64,000 nucleotides of DNA from Paenisporosarcina antarctica (GCF_004367585.1 NZ_CP038015.1:567001-631000); one strand, 5' to 3'; positions 43,057-52,443 are shown, counted from the stretch's first letter. The notes: a model not told the origin generated them from the sequence alone. Program-made: numbers and translations.

Positions 43057-43371
43057 ATTTTAGCTCATTACTTATTATTGTAACAGTATCCGGGGCACCT
43101 ATCAAAATAGGTGTCCCCAAAAACGTAATACAAGTGTTAAGTTCAACCTTTACTTAATTACATCTTCCCCCTATAACATCCCTTACTCCTCCCACTCCGT
43201 CTAAACTTATTTACTAGTATAAGCGAAGGTTAAACAGTTATTTAGAGCTTGCTCATAACGACTCTCAAATAAGGTGATTCATACCTCCTGTAAGTTATCA
43301 GAAAGCATTGAATATTATCCGGTAGATGGTAAGATGAAAAGAGTTTCACATAGGGAAAAGGAGACACTGCT
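43057..43371. other. Intergenic region with a hairpin
   Basis: GGGGCACCTAT at 43092-43102 pairs with ATAGGTGTCCCC to 43118, with no T-run behind it; it may mark the end of the transporter transcript. No other feature was seen in 315 bases before the sensor operon. Confidence 0.4.
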
Positions 43372-44346
43372 ATGCGGAAAATAAGCATTATTATACTCTG
43401 TTTCATATTCACTATTCTTAGTTATTTTACATTTATATCGGCAGAAAAGGTGTTTCACTCCGATTTTCAACAGCCTCAAACTTCAGCCCTAAATGAGGAA
43501 CAATATCGACTTGTTCTTATTACACAAGAACTTGAAACTCCATTTTGGGACAAAGTTGCCAAAGGGGCGATACAGCAAGCTCAACAAGAAGGAGTGAGCC
43601 TCGAAGTATGGGGAAGTTATGGCAATAACCAAGATGATTTTTTGAAAAAAATTGAACTTGCTATCCATTCGAAAATGGATGGAATTATCGTGCAGGGGCT
43701 GGACACGGAAGAGTTTAGTAGCTTGACGAAATTCAAGGCTGCATCTTCTGGAATCCCGATTATTACCGTGGCAAATGACGTTCCAATAGAAGAGAGTCTT
43801 AGAAAAACGTATGTTGGTTCTGATCAAATCTTGGCTGGGAAGATGATAGCCAAGCAGTTGATAGCTGACATGGGTTCCTCAGGAAAAGTCATCATATTAG
43901 GTGAAAGTAAACAAGAGTATCATCAACAACAACGACTTCAAGGAATCCAAGATATTCTAAAAGACTACCCAAACGTTGAAACATTGTACGCAGAAACACC
44001 CGATACGAAGGAACAGGTCATCACAACTACACAGGATTTACTAAACCAGTTACCAGATGTGGATGCGTTTATCGCTGTTAATGCGAACAATGCGGGAGCC
44101 ATGATTCAAGAAATCGGCAGACGCTCTCGAGTCGAGCCGTTTCATATTTATACGTTTGACGATGGAACTGAATCGTTCTCGTTGTTAACACAAGGAAAAC
44201 TCGATGGGATGCTTGAACAATCTCCAGAGAAGATGGGGGAGCTCAGCGTGAATTTAATCATGAAATGGTTAACAGATGAAGCCGTTCCTCTTAACATGGA
44301 TGGTTATCTCACTGATATTCGTATAGTAAAGGCGACAAATATGTAA
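43372..44346 (+). CDS. Membrane-anchored sugar-binding sensor protein
   Basis: 324 residues. One N-terminal hydrophobic segment (KISIIILCFIFTILSYFTFI) without a lipobox anchors or exports a type I periplasmic-binding domain of the RbsB/Peripla_BP_4 kind: LVLITQELETPFWDKVAKGA, AIHSKMDGIIVQGLDTEEF, IPIITVANDVP, KTYVGSDQILAGKMIAKQLI and AFIAVNANNAGAMIQE. Its TAA overlaps the histidine kinase start (TAATG). Such three-gene sets (binding protein, LytS/YesM-like kinase, YesN-like regulator) sense extracellular sugars in Gram-positive bacteria. It probably presents the sugar to the kinase, rather than serving uptake. Confidence 0.88.
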   Translation: MRKISIIILCFIFTILSYFTFISAEKVFHSDFQQPQTSALNEEQYRLVLITQELETPFWDKVAKGAIQQAQQEGVSLEVWGSYGNNQDDFLKKIELAIHSKMDGIIVQGLDTEEFSSLTKFKAASSGIPIITVANDVPIEESLRKTYVGSDQILAGKMIAKQLIADMGSSGKVIILGESKQEYHQQQRLQGIQDILKDYPNVETLYAETPDTKEQVITTTQDLLNQLPDVDAFIAVNANNAGAMIQEIGRRSRVEPFHIYTFDDGTESFSLLTQGKLDGMLEQSPEKMGELSVNLIMKWLTDEAVPLNMDGYLTDIRIVKATNM

Positions 44347-45812
44347 TGAACACTATTCAGAAGAAAATATGGATGCTCGCCAGTGTCGTATTATTAATCA
44401 TGCTTTCGATTTGGCTAGCATTTACCTATTATAATCAGAAAACACAAAATCAATATAATGATATTTTGCAGCGTTATTTAATCATGAATGAAGTAACGAG
44501 TGCAAGCCAACAAGTGATTACGGATCTTAACAACTATCTACTTAATCCATCACTGACTAATCTTGAGCAAATTAATATGAGTCAAGAAGAAATTCGATAT
44601 GCGAAGTACGAAGTTTACAATTTGGTAAATGTAGAGAACGAATTCGCATTGACCAACTATATTAATTTAATCGATAGTTTCATTGAAACGACTAATCGAT
44701 CACTGAAGTTTCAGTCCGAGGAAGAAGTCGAGGCATCCGCGAAAGAGTTTTCTGAAGCGACGCGCATCTCTAAGTATATTTCTGAAATGACACTAACTGT
44801 TATCGACACAGAATTGAAGACATATGACCGATTCTATCGTGAAATTATAGAGCAATCGGACGAATTTAAAAAGCTCGGAATTTGGTTACTTCTATTAATT
44901 ATCGTGTTCCTACTTTTGCTCACGTATTGGTTCTCGTTGACTATTACGAGACCAGTCCAACAACTTACGAAGGCGGCGAATGAACTGTCTAAGGGTCGAT
45001 TTGATCGGCCAATAAAAGTGGAGTCTAATGACGAAATTTCTTTTCTCGCAAAAACATTCGATCATATGCGAATCAACATCAATAACTTAATCTCAGAAAT
45101 TCAGCAGAAAGCTCAGCTTGAGCATGAACTCCAGCAGAACAAGCTTCTCTTGCAAGAGAGTCAGCTTCGCAGTCTGCAAAGTCAAATAAATCCACATTTC
45201 TTGTTTAATACACTGAACACACTTTCCAAAAAGGCTTATCTAGAAGGTGCTGAGGAGACGAGTGATTTACTCGTAAGTGTCGCAGGGCTATTACGCTACA
45301 ATTTAAAACGTTTGGACAGATCCGTTACAATCCACGAAGAAGTCGTCGTTTTGCAGCAATATATGGAGATTCAAAAAGCAAGATTCACCGACCGCTTAGA
45401 CTTTCATTTGGACATAGACGAGTCTTGTTTGCAAGTGCAGATTCCCGGCCTAACCTTACAACCGATTGTAGAAAACGCAGTTATTCATGCAATCGAACCA
45501 AAGGAAGATGGAGGCAGCATTTGGTTCAGAGTACTAGATGAAAACGACTCAGTGACGATTGAAATTGAAGACGATGGAGTGGGCATGTCGAAGGATAAAG
45601 TTACGCAAATCCTGGAGGAACGCTTAGTCGAAACGGAAGGGCATTCAACTGGAATCGGATTTAGTAACGTCGTTAAGCGTTTACGTCTGTTTTATGGCTT
45701 TGAGGACGTCATCCAAATCGATAGCACAGAAGGTCAAGGTACAAAAGTTGTATTGAAAATACCGAAAATAAGGAGAATCGACAACAATGAGAAAGCTCCT
45801 GATCGTAGATGA
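44346..45812 (+). CDS. Sensor histidine kinase, LytS/YesM type
   Basis: 488 residues. Transmembrane helices lie at about 9-28 and 178-198, enclosing an extracellular helical domain of 150 residues; then HAMP (TRPVQQLTKAANELSKGRFD), a coiled coil (KAQLEHELQQNKLLLQESQL) and the His_kinase box SLQSQINPHFLFNTLNTL with H284 as phosphate acceptor. The ATPase domain has LQPIVENAVIHAIEP (N box) and DDGVGMSKDKV and GIGFSNVVKRL (G boxes). It overlaps the binding-protein gene before it and the regulator gene after it by 26 bases, a tight operon. Confidence 0.93.
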   Translation: MNTIQKKIWMLASVVLLIMLSIWLAFTYYNQKTQNQYNDILQRYLIMNEVTSASQQVITDLNNYLLNPSLTNLEQINMSQEEIRYAKYEVYNLVNVENEFALTNYINLIDSFIETTNRSLKFQSEEEVEASAKEFSEATRISKYISEMTLTVIDTELKTYDRFYREIIEQSDEFKKLGIWLLLLIIVFLLLLTYWFSLTITRPVQQLTKAANELSKGRFDRPIKVESNDEISFLAKTFDHMRININNLISEIQQKAQLEHELQQNKLLLQESQLRSLQSQINPHFLFNTLNTLSKKAYLEGAEETSDLLVSVAGLLRYNLKRLDRSVTIHEEVVVLQQYMEIQKARFTDRLDFHLDIDESCLQVQIPGLTLQPIVENAVIHAIEPKEDGGSIWFRVLDENDSVTIEIEDDGVGMSKDKVTQILEERLVETEGHSTGIGFSNVVKRLRLFYGFEDVIQIDSTEGQGTKVVLKIPKIRRIDNNEKAPDRR

Positions 45813-47331
45813 TGAACCAATTGAGCGGGACGGAATGCAAGCCATCCTGCATAAAGCTTATCCAGAGCTAGAAATTAAACAAGCGAAAAATGGGAAAATT
45901 GCTGTAGAAATGGCCGATGAGTTTAAACCGGATTTAATCCTAATGGATATAATGATGCCGGGGATGAATGGTCTTGAAGCAATAGCACAAATAAGCGAAG
46001 AACATCCTAGCATTAAATTCGTGATGGTAACAGCTTTTGATATGTTTGATTACGCACGACAAGCGATTAAGCTTGGTGTAAAAGACTATTTATTAAAACC
46101 TAGTAAAGCTAGCGAAATCGTCGCGACGGTTGGAAAAGTACTGAAGCAAAGTGAGATAGAGCAACATTCACTAGCTACGAGCAAGTTCCAACAAGCAGCC
46201 ATACAAAACGCATTGACAGTTGTTGAAACAGACGTCGTTACCCAATTATTATTTGACCATGTGCATGAAGTACATATTGACATGCTGGTTGAGATGTTGG
46301 ACATTCGGTCAACGAATGAAAAATTTGTCATGGTCATTTTACTACCGGCAGGCTCAGAAATATACTATTCACAAGTAAAAGAGAAAGTTAGACAGATAGG
46401 AAGCGGTTGGGTAGGGGCTTTATACGGTCGCCAACTTCCGATTATTGTATTTAGAGAGCCGCACAGATCATTCCGTTCACAAGCGATTTTCCTCGCTAAT
46501 GAAATACTCTCCATAGCAAGAAAATCCAATCTCCAAGAAGGTTGGTTTGTTGGAATTGGAAACGTCTGTGAGTCTCAGGACCAAATTAGACAATCCTACC
46601 AGGAATCATTAATTGCAACGATGGATACAACTCTTGCGGGTAAATACCGTTTTTATTCAGATGTGCCTGCATTGAGTACTATAAGCGACGGGCAAGAAGC
46701 CAAACAATTGGAGAAGCAATTTTTTGAACAAATCCGCCTTGGGCAATGGGAACAAGTCCATGTTAACGTGATGGCTATAATTCATCGATACGAGAACGGA
46801 GGTGCCATTTTACTACAAACACAGCAACGTGTTCTTGAATTACTTTGGATCACAACGCGCGTAATGAGCGAGATGGGCATTGAAACGGAAGCACCTTTTT
46901 ATTCCTTACAAGCGCAGGATTATCGTCAGCTACGAGTAGAGACCGAACATTTAATTGGTCGAATGAAGAAATCTTATGTAGAGCACTATGACAGAGTAGA
47001 GGTAGATAAGATTCATCAAATTAAACAATATATTTTTGACCATTCACATGAAGATATTTCTTTGGATGCATTAGGAAGAAAAGTGGATTTGAGTCCAATT
47101 TACATTAGTAAAATGTTTAAGGAAAAATTGGGTATTAATTACATTGATTTCTTAACTGAATGTCGGATTGAAAAAGCTAAAAAACTACTAAGAGATCCCG
47201 AGAAAAGCTTGAAAGAAATCACATATGAGATAGGCTATCACGAGCCTAATTATTTCAGCAAGGTGTTTAAAAAGGTGTGTAGTGTTTCACCGAAAGAATA
47301 TCGAAATAGTTTTTTGGGCAAAAAAGACTAA
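45787..47331 (+). CDS. AraC-type response regulator (YesN-like)
   Basis: 514 residues. The receiver domain (1-120) has LLIVDDEPIERDGMQ, the phospho-acceptor D54 in LILMDIMMPGMNGLEA and K104-type PSKASE. A long middle region (about 140-400) of unknown fold is followed by a C-terminal AraC domain: QYIFDHSHEDISLDALGRKV, LSPIYISKMFKEKLGINYID and ITYEIGYHEPNYFSKVFKKV. It is the output of the kinase upstream. The neighbouring ggu-type importer and the following binding lipoprotein are its likely targets. Confidence 0.93.
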   Translation: MRKLLIVDDEPIERDGMQAILHKAYPELEIKQAKNGKIAVEMADEFKPDLILMDIMMPGMNGLEAIAQISEEHPSIKFVMVTAFDMFDYARQAIKLGVKDYLLKPSKASEIVATVGKVLKQSEIEQHSLATSKFQQAAIQNALTVVETDVVTQLLFDHVHEVHIDMLVEMLDIRSTNEKFVMVILLPAGSEIYYSQVKEKVRQIGSGWVGALYGRQLPIIVFREPHRSFRSQAIFLANEILSIARKSNLQEGWFVGIGNVCESQDQIRQSYQESLIATMDTTLAGKYRFYSDVPALSTISDGQEAKQLEKQFFEQIRLGQWEQVHVNVMAIIHRYENGGAILLQTQQRVLELLWITTRVMSEMGIETEAPFYSLQAQDYRQLRVETEHLIGRMKKSYVEHYDRVEVDKIHQIKQYIFDHSHEDISLDALGRKVDLSPIYISKMFKEKLGINYIDFLTECRIEKAKKLLRDPEKSLKEITYEIGYHEPNYFSKVFKKVCSVSPKEYRNSFLGKKD

Positions 47332-47360
47332 GGAAATACAAAAGTACAGGAGAGATGCCA

Positions 47361-48452
47361 ATGGGACAGATATTAATCAAAGGAAGACTCATCCTGCTCG
47401 CATTGGTACTCATGTTCATCGCTTCGGCTTGTGAAAAGGAAGTAGTCAGAACAGAGAAGGTAGAGAAGACAACTCCTCTTAAGACGACAGAAAATAAAGA
47501 ATCTACGAATGAAAAAATTAAAATTGGTTTTTCAATGGACACTTTATTAGAGGAGCGTTGGATAAAAGATAGGGATTTGTTCAAAGAGGCAGTGGAAGCT
47601 TTAGGAGCGGAAGTGGAGATTATGGCAGCGAACGGTGACGATGCTTTGCAAATATCTCAAGCTGAAACTTTGATTAGTCAAGGCATCGATTTGCTTATAC
47701 TTGTTCCGCACAACGCTGAGTCGACTGCAACAATTGTTCACAAGGCTCATTTGGCAGGCATTAAAGTAATTGCGTATGATCGCTTGGTGAAAAACGCGGA
47801 AATCGATTTATATGTGTCATTTGACAATGAGCAAGTGGGGGAAATGCAGGCGAGAGCAATCACCAAGTTGGTTCCTAAAGGCAATTATGTCTACATCGGT
47901 GGCGCAAGTACGGATAATAATGCGCATTTATTTAAGAAAGGCGCATTCAATGTGCTTAAGCCGTTAATCGATAAAGGGGACATTACCATTGTCTATGACC
48001 AATGGACGAAGGACTGGGAACCTGCGAATGCACTGGTAAACATGAGAGAAGCGTTAAAAGCGAATGGTAATCAAATTGACGCAGTTATCGCTGCCAATGA
48101 TGCAACTGCTGGCGGTGTTATTCAGGCACTCCTGGAACAGGGGCTTGCAGGAAAAGTCCCAGTGACTGGGCAAGACGCAGAGCTGGCAGCCGCTCAACGG
48201 ATCGTTGAAGGTACGCAGTCAATGACTGTGTATAAACCAATTAAATCTCTAACTACCAAAGCCGCACAACTTGCAGTCGCATTAGCAAAAGGTGAAAATA
48301 TATATGGTTATCAACAAGTGAACAACGGAAAAATTGAAGTGCCATCGGTTCTACTTTCACCAATAGCTGTTGATTTGTTAAATATTGACGACACGATTAT
48401 TGCAGACGGCTTCCATTCTAGACAGGATGTTTATCAGACTTTGGGAGAATAA
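47361..48452 (+). CDS. Second sugar-binding lipoprotein (XylF/ChvE-like)
   Basis: 363 residues from the ATG at 47361 (six bases after AGGAGAG; the ATG at 47355 touches that site). A lipobox ASAC follows a hydrophobic segment. The mature domain reads IKIGFSMDTLLEERWIKDRD, AETLISQGIDLLILVPHNAE, GIKVIAYDRLVKNAEIDLYV, GGASTDNNAHLFKKGAFNVL and PVTGQDAELAAAQRIVEGTQ, paralogous to the binding protein at 39144. It has no ATPase or permease of its own, so it may feed the upstream importer with another sugar. Decayed remains of a similar gene occur at 52060-52443. Confidence 0.9.
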   Translation: MGQILIKGRLILLALVLMFIASACEKEVVRTEKVEKTTPLKTTENKESTNEKIKIGFSMDTLLEERWIKDRDLFKEAVEALGAEVEIMAANGDDALQISQAETLISQGIDLLILVPHNAESTATIVHKAHLAGIKVIAYDRLVKNAEIDLYVSFDNEQVGEMQARAITKLVPKGNYVYIGGASTDNNAHLFKKGAFNVLKPLIDKGDITIVYDQWTKDWEPANALVNMREALKANGNQIDAVIAANDATAGGVIQALLEQGLAGKVPVTGQDAELAAAQRIVEGTQSMTVYKPIKSLTTKAAQLAVALAKGENIYGYQQVNNGKIEVPSVLLSPIAVDLLNIDDTIIADGFHSRQDVYQTLGE

Positions 48453-48565
48453 AGGATTGCTGCAACAGAACACTTATTTATGAATCTGTGAAGTTAAGTT
48501 GATAAAAGTGTAGGTCTGAAATCCACTCAGATGAAAATTTAATTCCTAAACATCGAGGAAAATAA

Positions 48566-49159
48566 ATGGTGAAAAGGGTGATTAGCATGAAAGATCCGGA
48601 AAAATACGAAGCAATAAAATTCTTAGAGGGTAAAAGAGTTTATCTTAGACCAATAGAAAATGAAGACCTAGATTTGTTCTATGCTAAAGCTCTTTGGGAC
48701 AAGGAGGTTAGGAGACTAACAGGAACACAAGTTGTATTTAGTCGATTAGGAGTTCAAAAATGGTTTGAAAACATATCAGAAGATAGTAGCAGGGTAGATC
48801 TAATAATTTGTTTGCAAGAAAATGATCAACCTATTGGGGATATTGCCTTGTTGGATATTGATCACAAAAACCGAAACTCGGTAGTTCGAGTCTCTATATT
48901 CAATCGTGAATTTTGGGGCAAAGGTTATGGTACTGAAGCGATGTCATTGCTACTAAAATTCGGATTTGAAATATTAAATTTACATAGGATAGGATTGAAT
49001 GTCTTTTCTTACAATACTAGAGGAAAGAAGTCTTATGAAAAGCTAGGATTTAAACAAGAAGGAATAGTCAGGGATGAACTCTTTTATAATGGACAATATT
49101 ATGACTCCATTTTAATGGGTGTTCTGAAAGATGAATTTAATCAGAATAACTCATCTTAG
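48566..49159 (+). CDS. GNAT N-acetyltransferase, RimJ/RimL-like
   Basis: 197 residues. LEGKRVYLRPIENEDLDLFY is the start of the Acetyltransf_3 family; acetyl-CoA binding is indicated by FNREFWGKGYGTEAMSLLLK, and LHRIGLNVFSYNTRGKKSYE with KLGFKQEGIVRDELFYNGQY completes the fold. It might acetylate an antibiotic, polyamine or protein N-terminus. ATG 48566 has GAGGAA upstream; ATG 48587 with AAAAGGGTG is an alternative. A terminator follows. Confidence 0.85.
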   Translation: MVKRVISMKDPEKYEAIKFLEGKRVYLRPIENEDLDLFYAKALWDKEVRRLTGTQVVFSRLGVQKWFENISEDSSRVDLIICLQENDQPIGDIALLDIDHKNRNSVVRVSIFNREFWGKGYGTEAMSLLLKFGFEILNLHRIGLNVFSYNTRGKKSYEKLGFKQEGIVRDELFYNGQYYDSILMGVLKDEFNQNNSS

Positions 49160-49174
49160 CTTAATGCTAAATTC

Positions 49175-49212
49175 AAAATCAGCCGAAATTATATATTCGG
49201 CTGATTTTATTT
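49175..49212 (+). terminator. Rho-independent terminator
   Basis: AAAATCAGCCGAA pairs with TTCGGCTGATTTT, followed by ATTTTG. Confidence 0.9.
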
Positions 49213-49341
49213 TGTTTAATATCAGGAAATCCGTAGAGTAACTAGAGGTGAAAGTATAAAAATAAATTGGAATTTAAAGGGATTTTAGCATTTTTAGCGA
49301 ATGTAATAATTATTCAACATACGGAGATAAGGAGGAATGGA

Positions 49342-49683
49342 GTGAAAACAGCATTACTAAAAATGATAATTCATGAAGAATCGGTAAAATACGTTAATCG
49401 TGTACATAGATCTGATTGGAAGCAGTTCCTCTTTATGGGACGAAATGAAGAATGGTACCCATTTGAAGAGACAAAAGATTTGGTAGGCATTGCTTGTCCT
49501 GTTGTATTTATGGTTGGTGAAGGAAATAAAGATGAAACAAAAGGCGCTATCATGTACCCGTTAATGAAAGAGAATATCCACGTATCAATCATTCCCTTTG
49601 CAGGGCACTTAATTCATTCTGATCAGCCAAAAATATACACAAAAGTACTAGAACTATTTATAAATAAGGGAGATAAAGTTTAA
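49342..49683 (+). CDS. Truncated alpha/beta-hydrolase (C-terminal part)
   Basis: 113 residues from GTG at 49342 with AAGGAGG six bases upstream; the frame extends to TTG 49267. The protein corresponds to the C-terminal third of an alpha/beta hydrolase: LVGIACPVVFMVGEGNKDET (acid-strand region) and VSIIPFAGHLIHSDQPKIYT with the catalytic histidine. The GxSxG nucleophile and oxyanion parts are missing, so it should not be an active hydrolase. The unusually good ribosome site suggests it may still be expressed. It may be a decayed gene. Confidence 0.55.
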   Translation: MKTALLKMIIHEESVKYVNRVHRSDWKQFLFMGRNEEWYPFEETKDLVGIACPVVFMVGEGNKDETKGAIMYPLMKENIHVSIIPFAGHLIHSDQPKIYTKVLELFINKGDKV

Positions 49684-49716
49684 TTAACTTATCGATATCA
49701 AAAGGGAGCTTAGAAT

Positions 49717-49836
49717 ATGGGGTGGTTAATCATTGTTGTCATTGCATATTTACCGATTATTTATAGAATAAATAAACGGCTAAATTATTTGGAAAACGAA
49801 GTGGAAAGACTAAATAGAGAAAAAGACATTATTTAA
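49717..49836 (+). CDS. Micro-protein, 39 residues, membrane helix plus coiled coil
   Basis: MGWLIIVVIAYLPIIYRINK then RLNYLENEVERLNREKDII. One helix inserted in the membrane is followed by a heptad-like charged stretch. AAAGGGAGC lies before the ATG. Too short for most gene callers; the architecture is common among small Bacillus membrane peptides. Function unknown. Confidence 0.55.
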   Translation: MGWLIIVVIAYLPIIYRINKRLNYLENEVERLNREKDII

Positions 49837-49893
49837 CTAGTAATCTTTTATATAATTACTCGAACAAAGTGAAAGGAAAAAGGAGGGGGATTT

Positions 49894-50193
49894 TTGAAAA
49901 CGTTTAAAAAGTATTTGCTAATTAATATCTTCTTAATTGTATTTCATTTTATGATGTACTTCACAGCAGCCATGGGTTTTGGCAGTGGTAGCCCTAATCC
50001 GCCTCAAATTGTGGTTTTTGAAGCGATACTTACGTTGTCTATTGTTGGAGCTTCTCCTAACCTTTTTATCTTTCTGTATTCTGCAATTAGAAAGAAAAAA
50101 ATTGTAGAAAATGCGCTATGGGCATTAGTGTTTTCATTGATTGTAATGATAGGTTATTTTACAGTATTTTGGGAGCTGTTAAATCTGTCCTGA
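49894..50193 (+). CDS. Small four-helix membrane protein, tandem copy 1
   Basis: 99 residues starting with TTG after GGAGGGGG. Hydrophobic helices: YLLINIFLIVFHFMMYFTAA, FEAILTLSIVGASPNLFIFL and LWALVFSLIVMIGYFTVFWE, joined by a short SAIRKKKIVEN loop. The next gene encodes a protein of identical length with about 70% the same residues by eye. Not a family I can name. Confidence 0.7.
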   Translation: MKTFKKYLLINIFLIVFHFMMYFTAAMGFGSGSPNPPQIVVFEAILTLSIVGASPNLFIFLYSAIRKKKIVENALWALVFSLIVMIGYFTVFWELLNLS

Positions 50194-50299
50194 TATCGAT
50201 TGAAACAATCAGGATACACATTTATAAAGAGTTTACATAGAAAAGAGTTAATTTTCCCTCAAATTATTAACATAGTGAAATGAAAAAGGAGAGAGATTC

Positions 50300-50599
50300 T
50301 TGAAAACGTTTAAGGAGTATTTGCTAATTAATATCCTTTTAATTGGGTTTCATTTTATGATGTACTTTACTGCTGTCATGGGATTTGGCTCAGCAACTGG
50401 TCGCCCCCCTAAAATCGATATAATTAAATTTTTATTATTTTTTTCAGCAATTGGAGCTTCTCCTAACCTATTGGTTTTTCTGTTTTCTGCGATAAGAAGA
50501 AAAAGCATAAGAGAAAATGCACTATGGGCATCTGTATTTTCATTGATAGTTATGGTAAGTTACTTCACTGTATATTGGAATCTGCTTAATATGTCCTGA
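50300..50599 (+). CDS. Small four-helix membrane protein, tandem copy 2
   Basis: 99 residues, TTG start after AAAGGAGAG. Nearly collinear with the preceding protein (MKTFKEYLLINILLIGFHFM, GASPNLLVFLFSAIRRKSIR, ENALWASVFSLIVMVSYFTV). The similarity extends to the DNA just around the start (TTGAAAACGTTTAA), so the pair arose by tandem duplication. Both keep open frames, which suggests both are used. Confidence 0.7.
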   Translation: MKTFKEYLLINILLIGFHFMMYFTAVMGFGSATGRPPKIDIIKFLLFFSAIGASPNLLVFLFSAIRRKSIRENALWASVFSLIVMVSYFTVYWNLLNMS

Positions 50600-51152
50600 T
50601 ATAAGAACTGAATCTGAATACTAATAAGTAGCAGGAAATGATTTCTGAAAATAAAATAATACGATTAGTTCCTTAAATAGAATTAAGGTTTATTAATAAA
50701 TATTTCAAGACAGAAAATTTACTGATATCCTCTTACTAGTTCAACTTGATATGTTTGATTATTCATTTTTTTTGAAGTAGTAGTGATATAATCAGTTTAA
50801 TTGCATAAAACCGGTTAGGGTTACTTCCAAATAAACAAAATTCAGAAGGTCAATCCTTATACACTATTCGTTGAATTGAAAAGAAAGAAAAGGTATGGAT
50901 GATTTGGTATAGTATACAACCGGATAGTGATAGCTCGCCTGCATATATCTATCATCTATATTAAGGAGAGTTCAGAATGATGTATGCCAGTTCTGTACTT
51001 CAAAATTAGAAATAATGGTGAAGATTTCATGAATAATATCCCTTGGATTAAGTGTTTTTGGTGGAAATTAATATGTTTGCACTCTATATAAAAAATTGGA
51101 TATAAGACCAACTCTATTTCAATGGGAAAAAACTTATAAGGATGGGGATATG
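50600..51152. other. Intergenic stretch with a possible leader peptide
   Basis: About 550 bases without a normal gene. AAGGAGAG is followed six bases later by ATGATG at 50977, opening a ten-codon frame (MMYASSVLQN, stop 51007-51009). It could be the relic 5' end of a lost gene. Nothing else recognised. Confidence 0.35.
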
Positions 51153-51683
51153 ATGAGTAGTCAACGGAAATTAATATCGTTTATTGCTACGAGTTTAGAT
51201 GGATATATTGCGACAAAAAATGAATCATTAGATTGGTTGTTTAAAGTTGAAGGCGAAGATGATAATGGGTACTCAGAGTTTTATGAAACTGTGGATACAA
51301 TTATAATGGGAAGAAAAACGTACGATTGGATTTTGAACCAAGAAACAGAGGATTTTCCATATAATAAAGAATGTTTCGTTTTTTCGAGATCTGTAAACGG
51401 TGAAAACAAGAATGTGAAATTTGTTAATGAAGATATCGTTAATTTTACAAATAAACTGAAGAATGAAGAAGGGAAAAATATTTGGATTGTCGGTGGAGGA
51501 GAATTATTGCATCCTTTTATAAAGGAAAAATTAGTGGATGAAATTATACTTACAGTTGCACCTACTTTAATTGGAACAGGTATTTCCTTGTTTAAAGAGG
51601 ATAATTATCAACTAGAACTTTCTTTAAAAGGAACGAGACGTTTCAATCAATTCGTCGAACTTCATTACGAAGTGCAAAAGTGA
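51153..51683 (+). CDS. Dihydrofolate reductase/RibD C-terminal-family protein (YwjB/YyaP-like)
   Basis: 176 residues from ATG 51153 behind AAGGATGGGG; the longer frame from 51096 lacks a ribosome site. RKLISFIATSLDGYIATKNE, DTIIMGRKTYDWIL, NIWIVGGGELLHPFIKEKLV and LTVAPTLIGTGISLFKE are the signatures of the DHFR-like RibD_C family, whose members bind NADPH. The true substrate of stand-alone members is generally unknown. A terminator follows 95 bases later. Confidence 0.85.
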   Translation: MSSQRKLISFIATSLDGYIATKNESLDWLFKVEGEDDNGYSEFYETVDTIIMGRKTYDWILNQETEDFPYNKECFVFSRSVNGENKNVKFVNEDIVNFTNKLKNEEGKNIWIVGGGELLHPFIKEKLVDEIILTVAPTLIGTGISLFKEDNYQLELSLKGTRRFNQFVELHYEVQK

Positions 51684-51778
51684 CAAACTTTGTTCAACTT
51701 TTTTAATGCTCGATTTGCATCATGGTAAAGCCGAACGACGGACACTAACATCTACGCAGAATTACTTGTTGAAAAAAA

Positions 51779-51828
51779 GCCGAACTTAGTGACTTATTCA
51801 ATTAGTTCGGCTCTGCGTTTTTTTTAGG
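51779..51828 (+). terminator. Rho-independent terminator
   Basis: AGCCGAACTTAGT pairs with ATTAGTTCGGCT (short internal mismatch), followed by CTGCGTTTTTTTT. Confidence 0.85.
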
Positions 51829-51831
51829 AAA

Positions 51832-52055
51832 TGGATCAGAGCCTCATTGATTAAGCCACGAAAATCAGGATCATTCGTAGCAATTGGATTAATCGGTCGT
51901 GATGAGGTGTACTCAGCAGAAATAGTAAAAATGATTAAGAATTTAGAAGAAGATTCACAGGAATCAAAAGTAAACATCCATGGTTTAAGATGTGTTCATT
52001 TGTAAATCCACATGATATTGCTTTATATGGGGTATTCAAAGATCTTAATACCATG
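51832..52055 (+). pseudogene. Decayed sulfatase fragment
   Basis: This DNA repeats about 53405-53630 of the intact sulfatase gene downstream: AGCCTCAT, CCACG, TTCGTAGCAATTGGATTAA, TCGGTCGTGA, GTGTACTCAG, ATTCACAGG, TCAAAAGTAAA, and GTGTTCATTTGTAAATCCAC with ATGATATTGCTTTATATGG all correspond, with substitutions and small deletions that break the frame. It stops inside the coding sequence at about 52052 and is joined directly to a piece of another gene. Confidence 0.8.
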
Positions 52056-52059
52056 TTAT

Positions 52060-52443
52060 TTAAAAGCCAATGATAATCAAATTGACGCCGTCATCATTGC
52101 TAATGATCCAACAGCTGGCGGTGCATTCAGGAACTCATGGAACACGGGTTTGTAGGAAAAGTTCCAGTGGTTGGGCAAGACGCAGAACTGGTAGCCGTGC
52201 AGCGAATTGTTGAAGGTACTCAGTCAATGACAGTCTTATAAACTGATCTAAGCGCTAACGGATAAAGCAGAACAGCCTGCAGTAGCGTTAGCGAAAGGTG
52301 AAAAAGTCGGTGAAAGTTAAAAAGTGAACAATAGAAAAATCGAAGTGCCATCGGTTCTACTTTCACCAAAATCTGTTGTCGATGATACGATTGCAGATGG
52401 AATACATTCTAGACAGAATGTTTATAAGACGGTTGGAGGTTAG
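52060..52443 (+). pseudogene. Decayed sugar-binding-protein fragment
   Basis: Corresponds to the last third of the binding lipoprotein at 47361-48452: TAATCAAATTGACGCCGTCA, AATGATCCAACAGCTGGCGG, GTTGGGCAAGACGCAGA, GTTGAAGGTACTCAGTCAAT, and GAAGTGCCATCGGTTCTACT through to ATTCTAGACAGAATGTTTA. Frameshifts, an in-frame TAA after GTCTTA and short deletions disable it. It is joined to the sulfatase fragment without a gap, so the junction lies in the middle of both parent genes. Confidence 0.85.
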
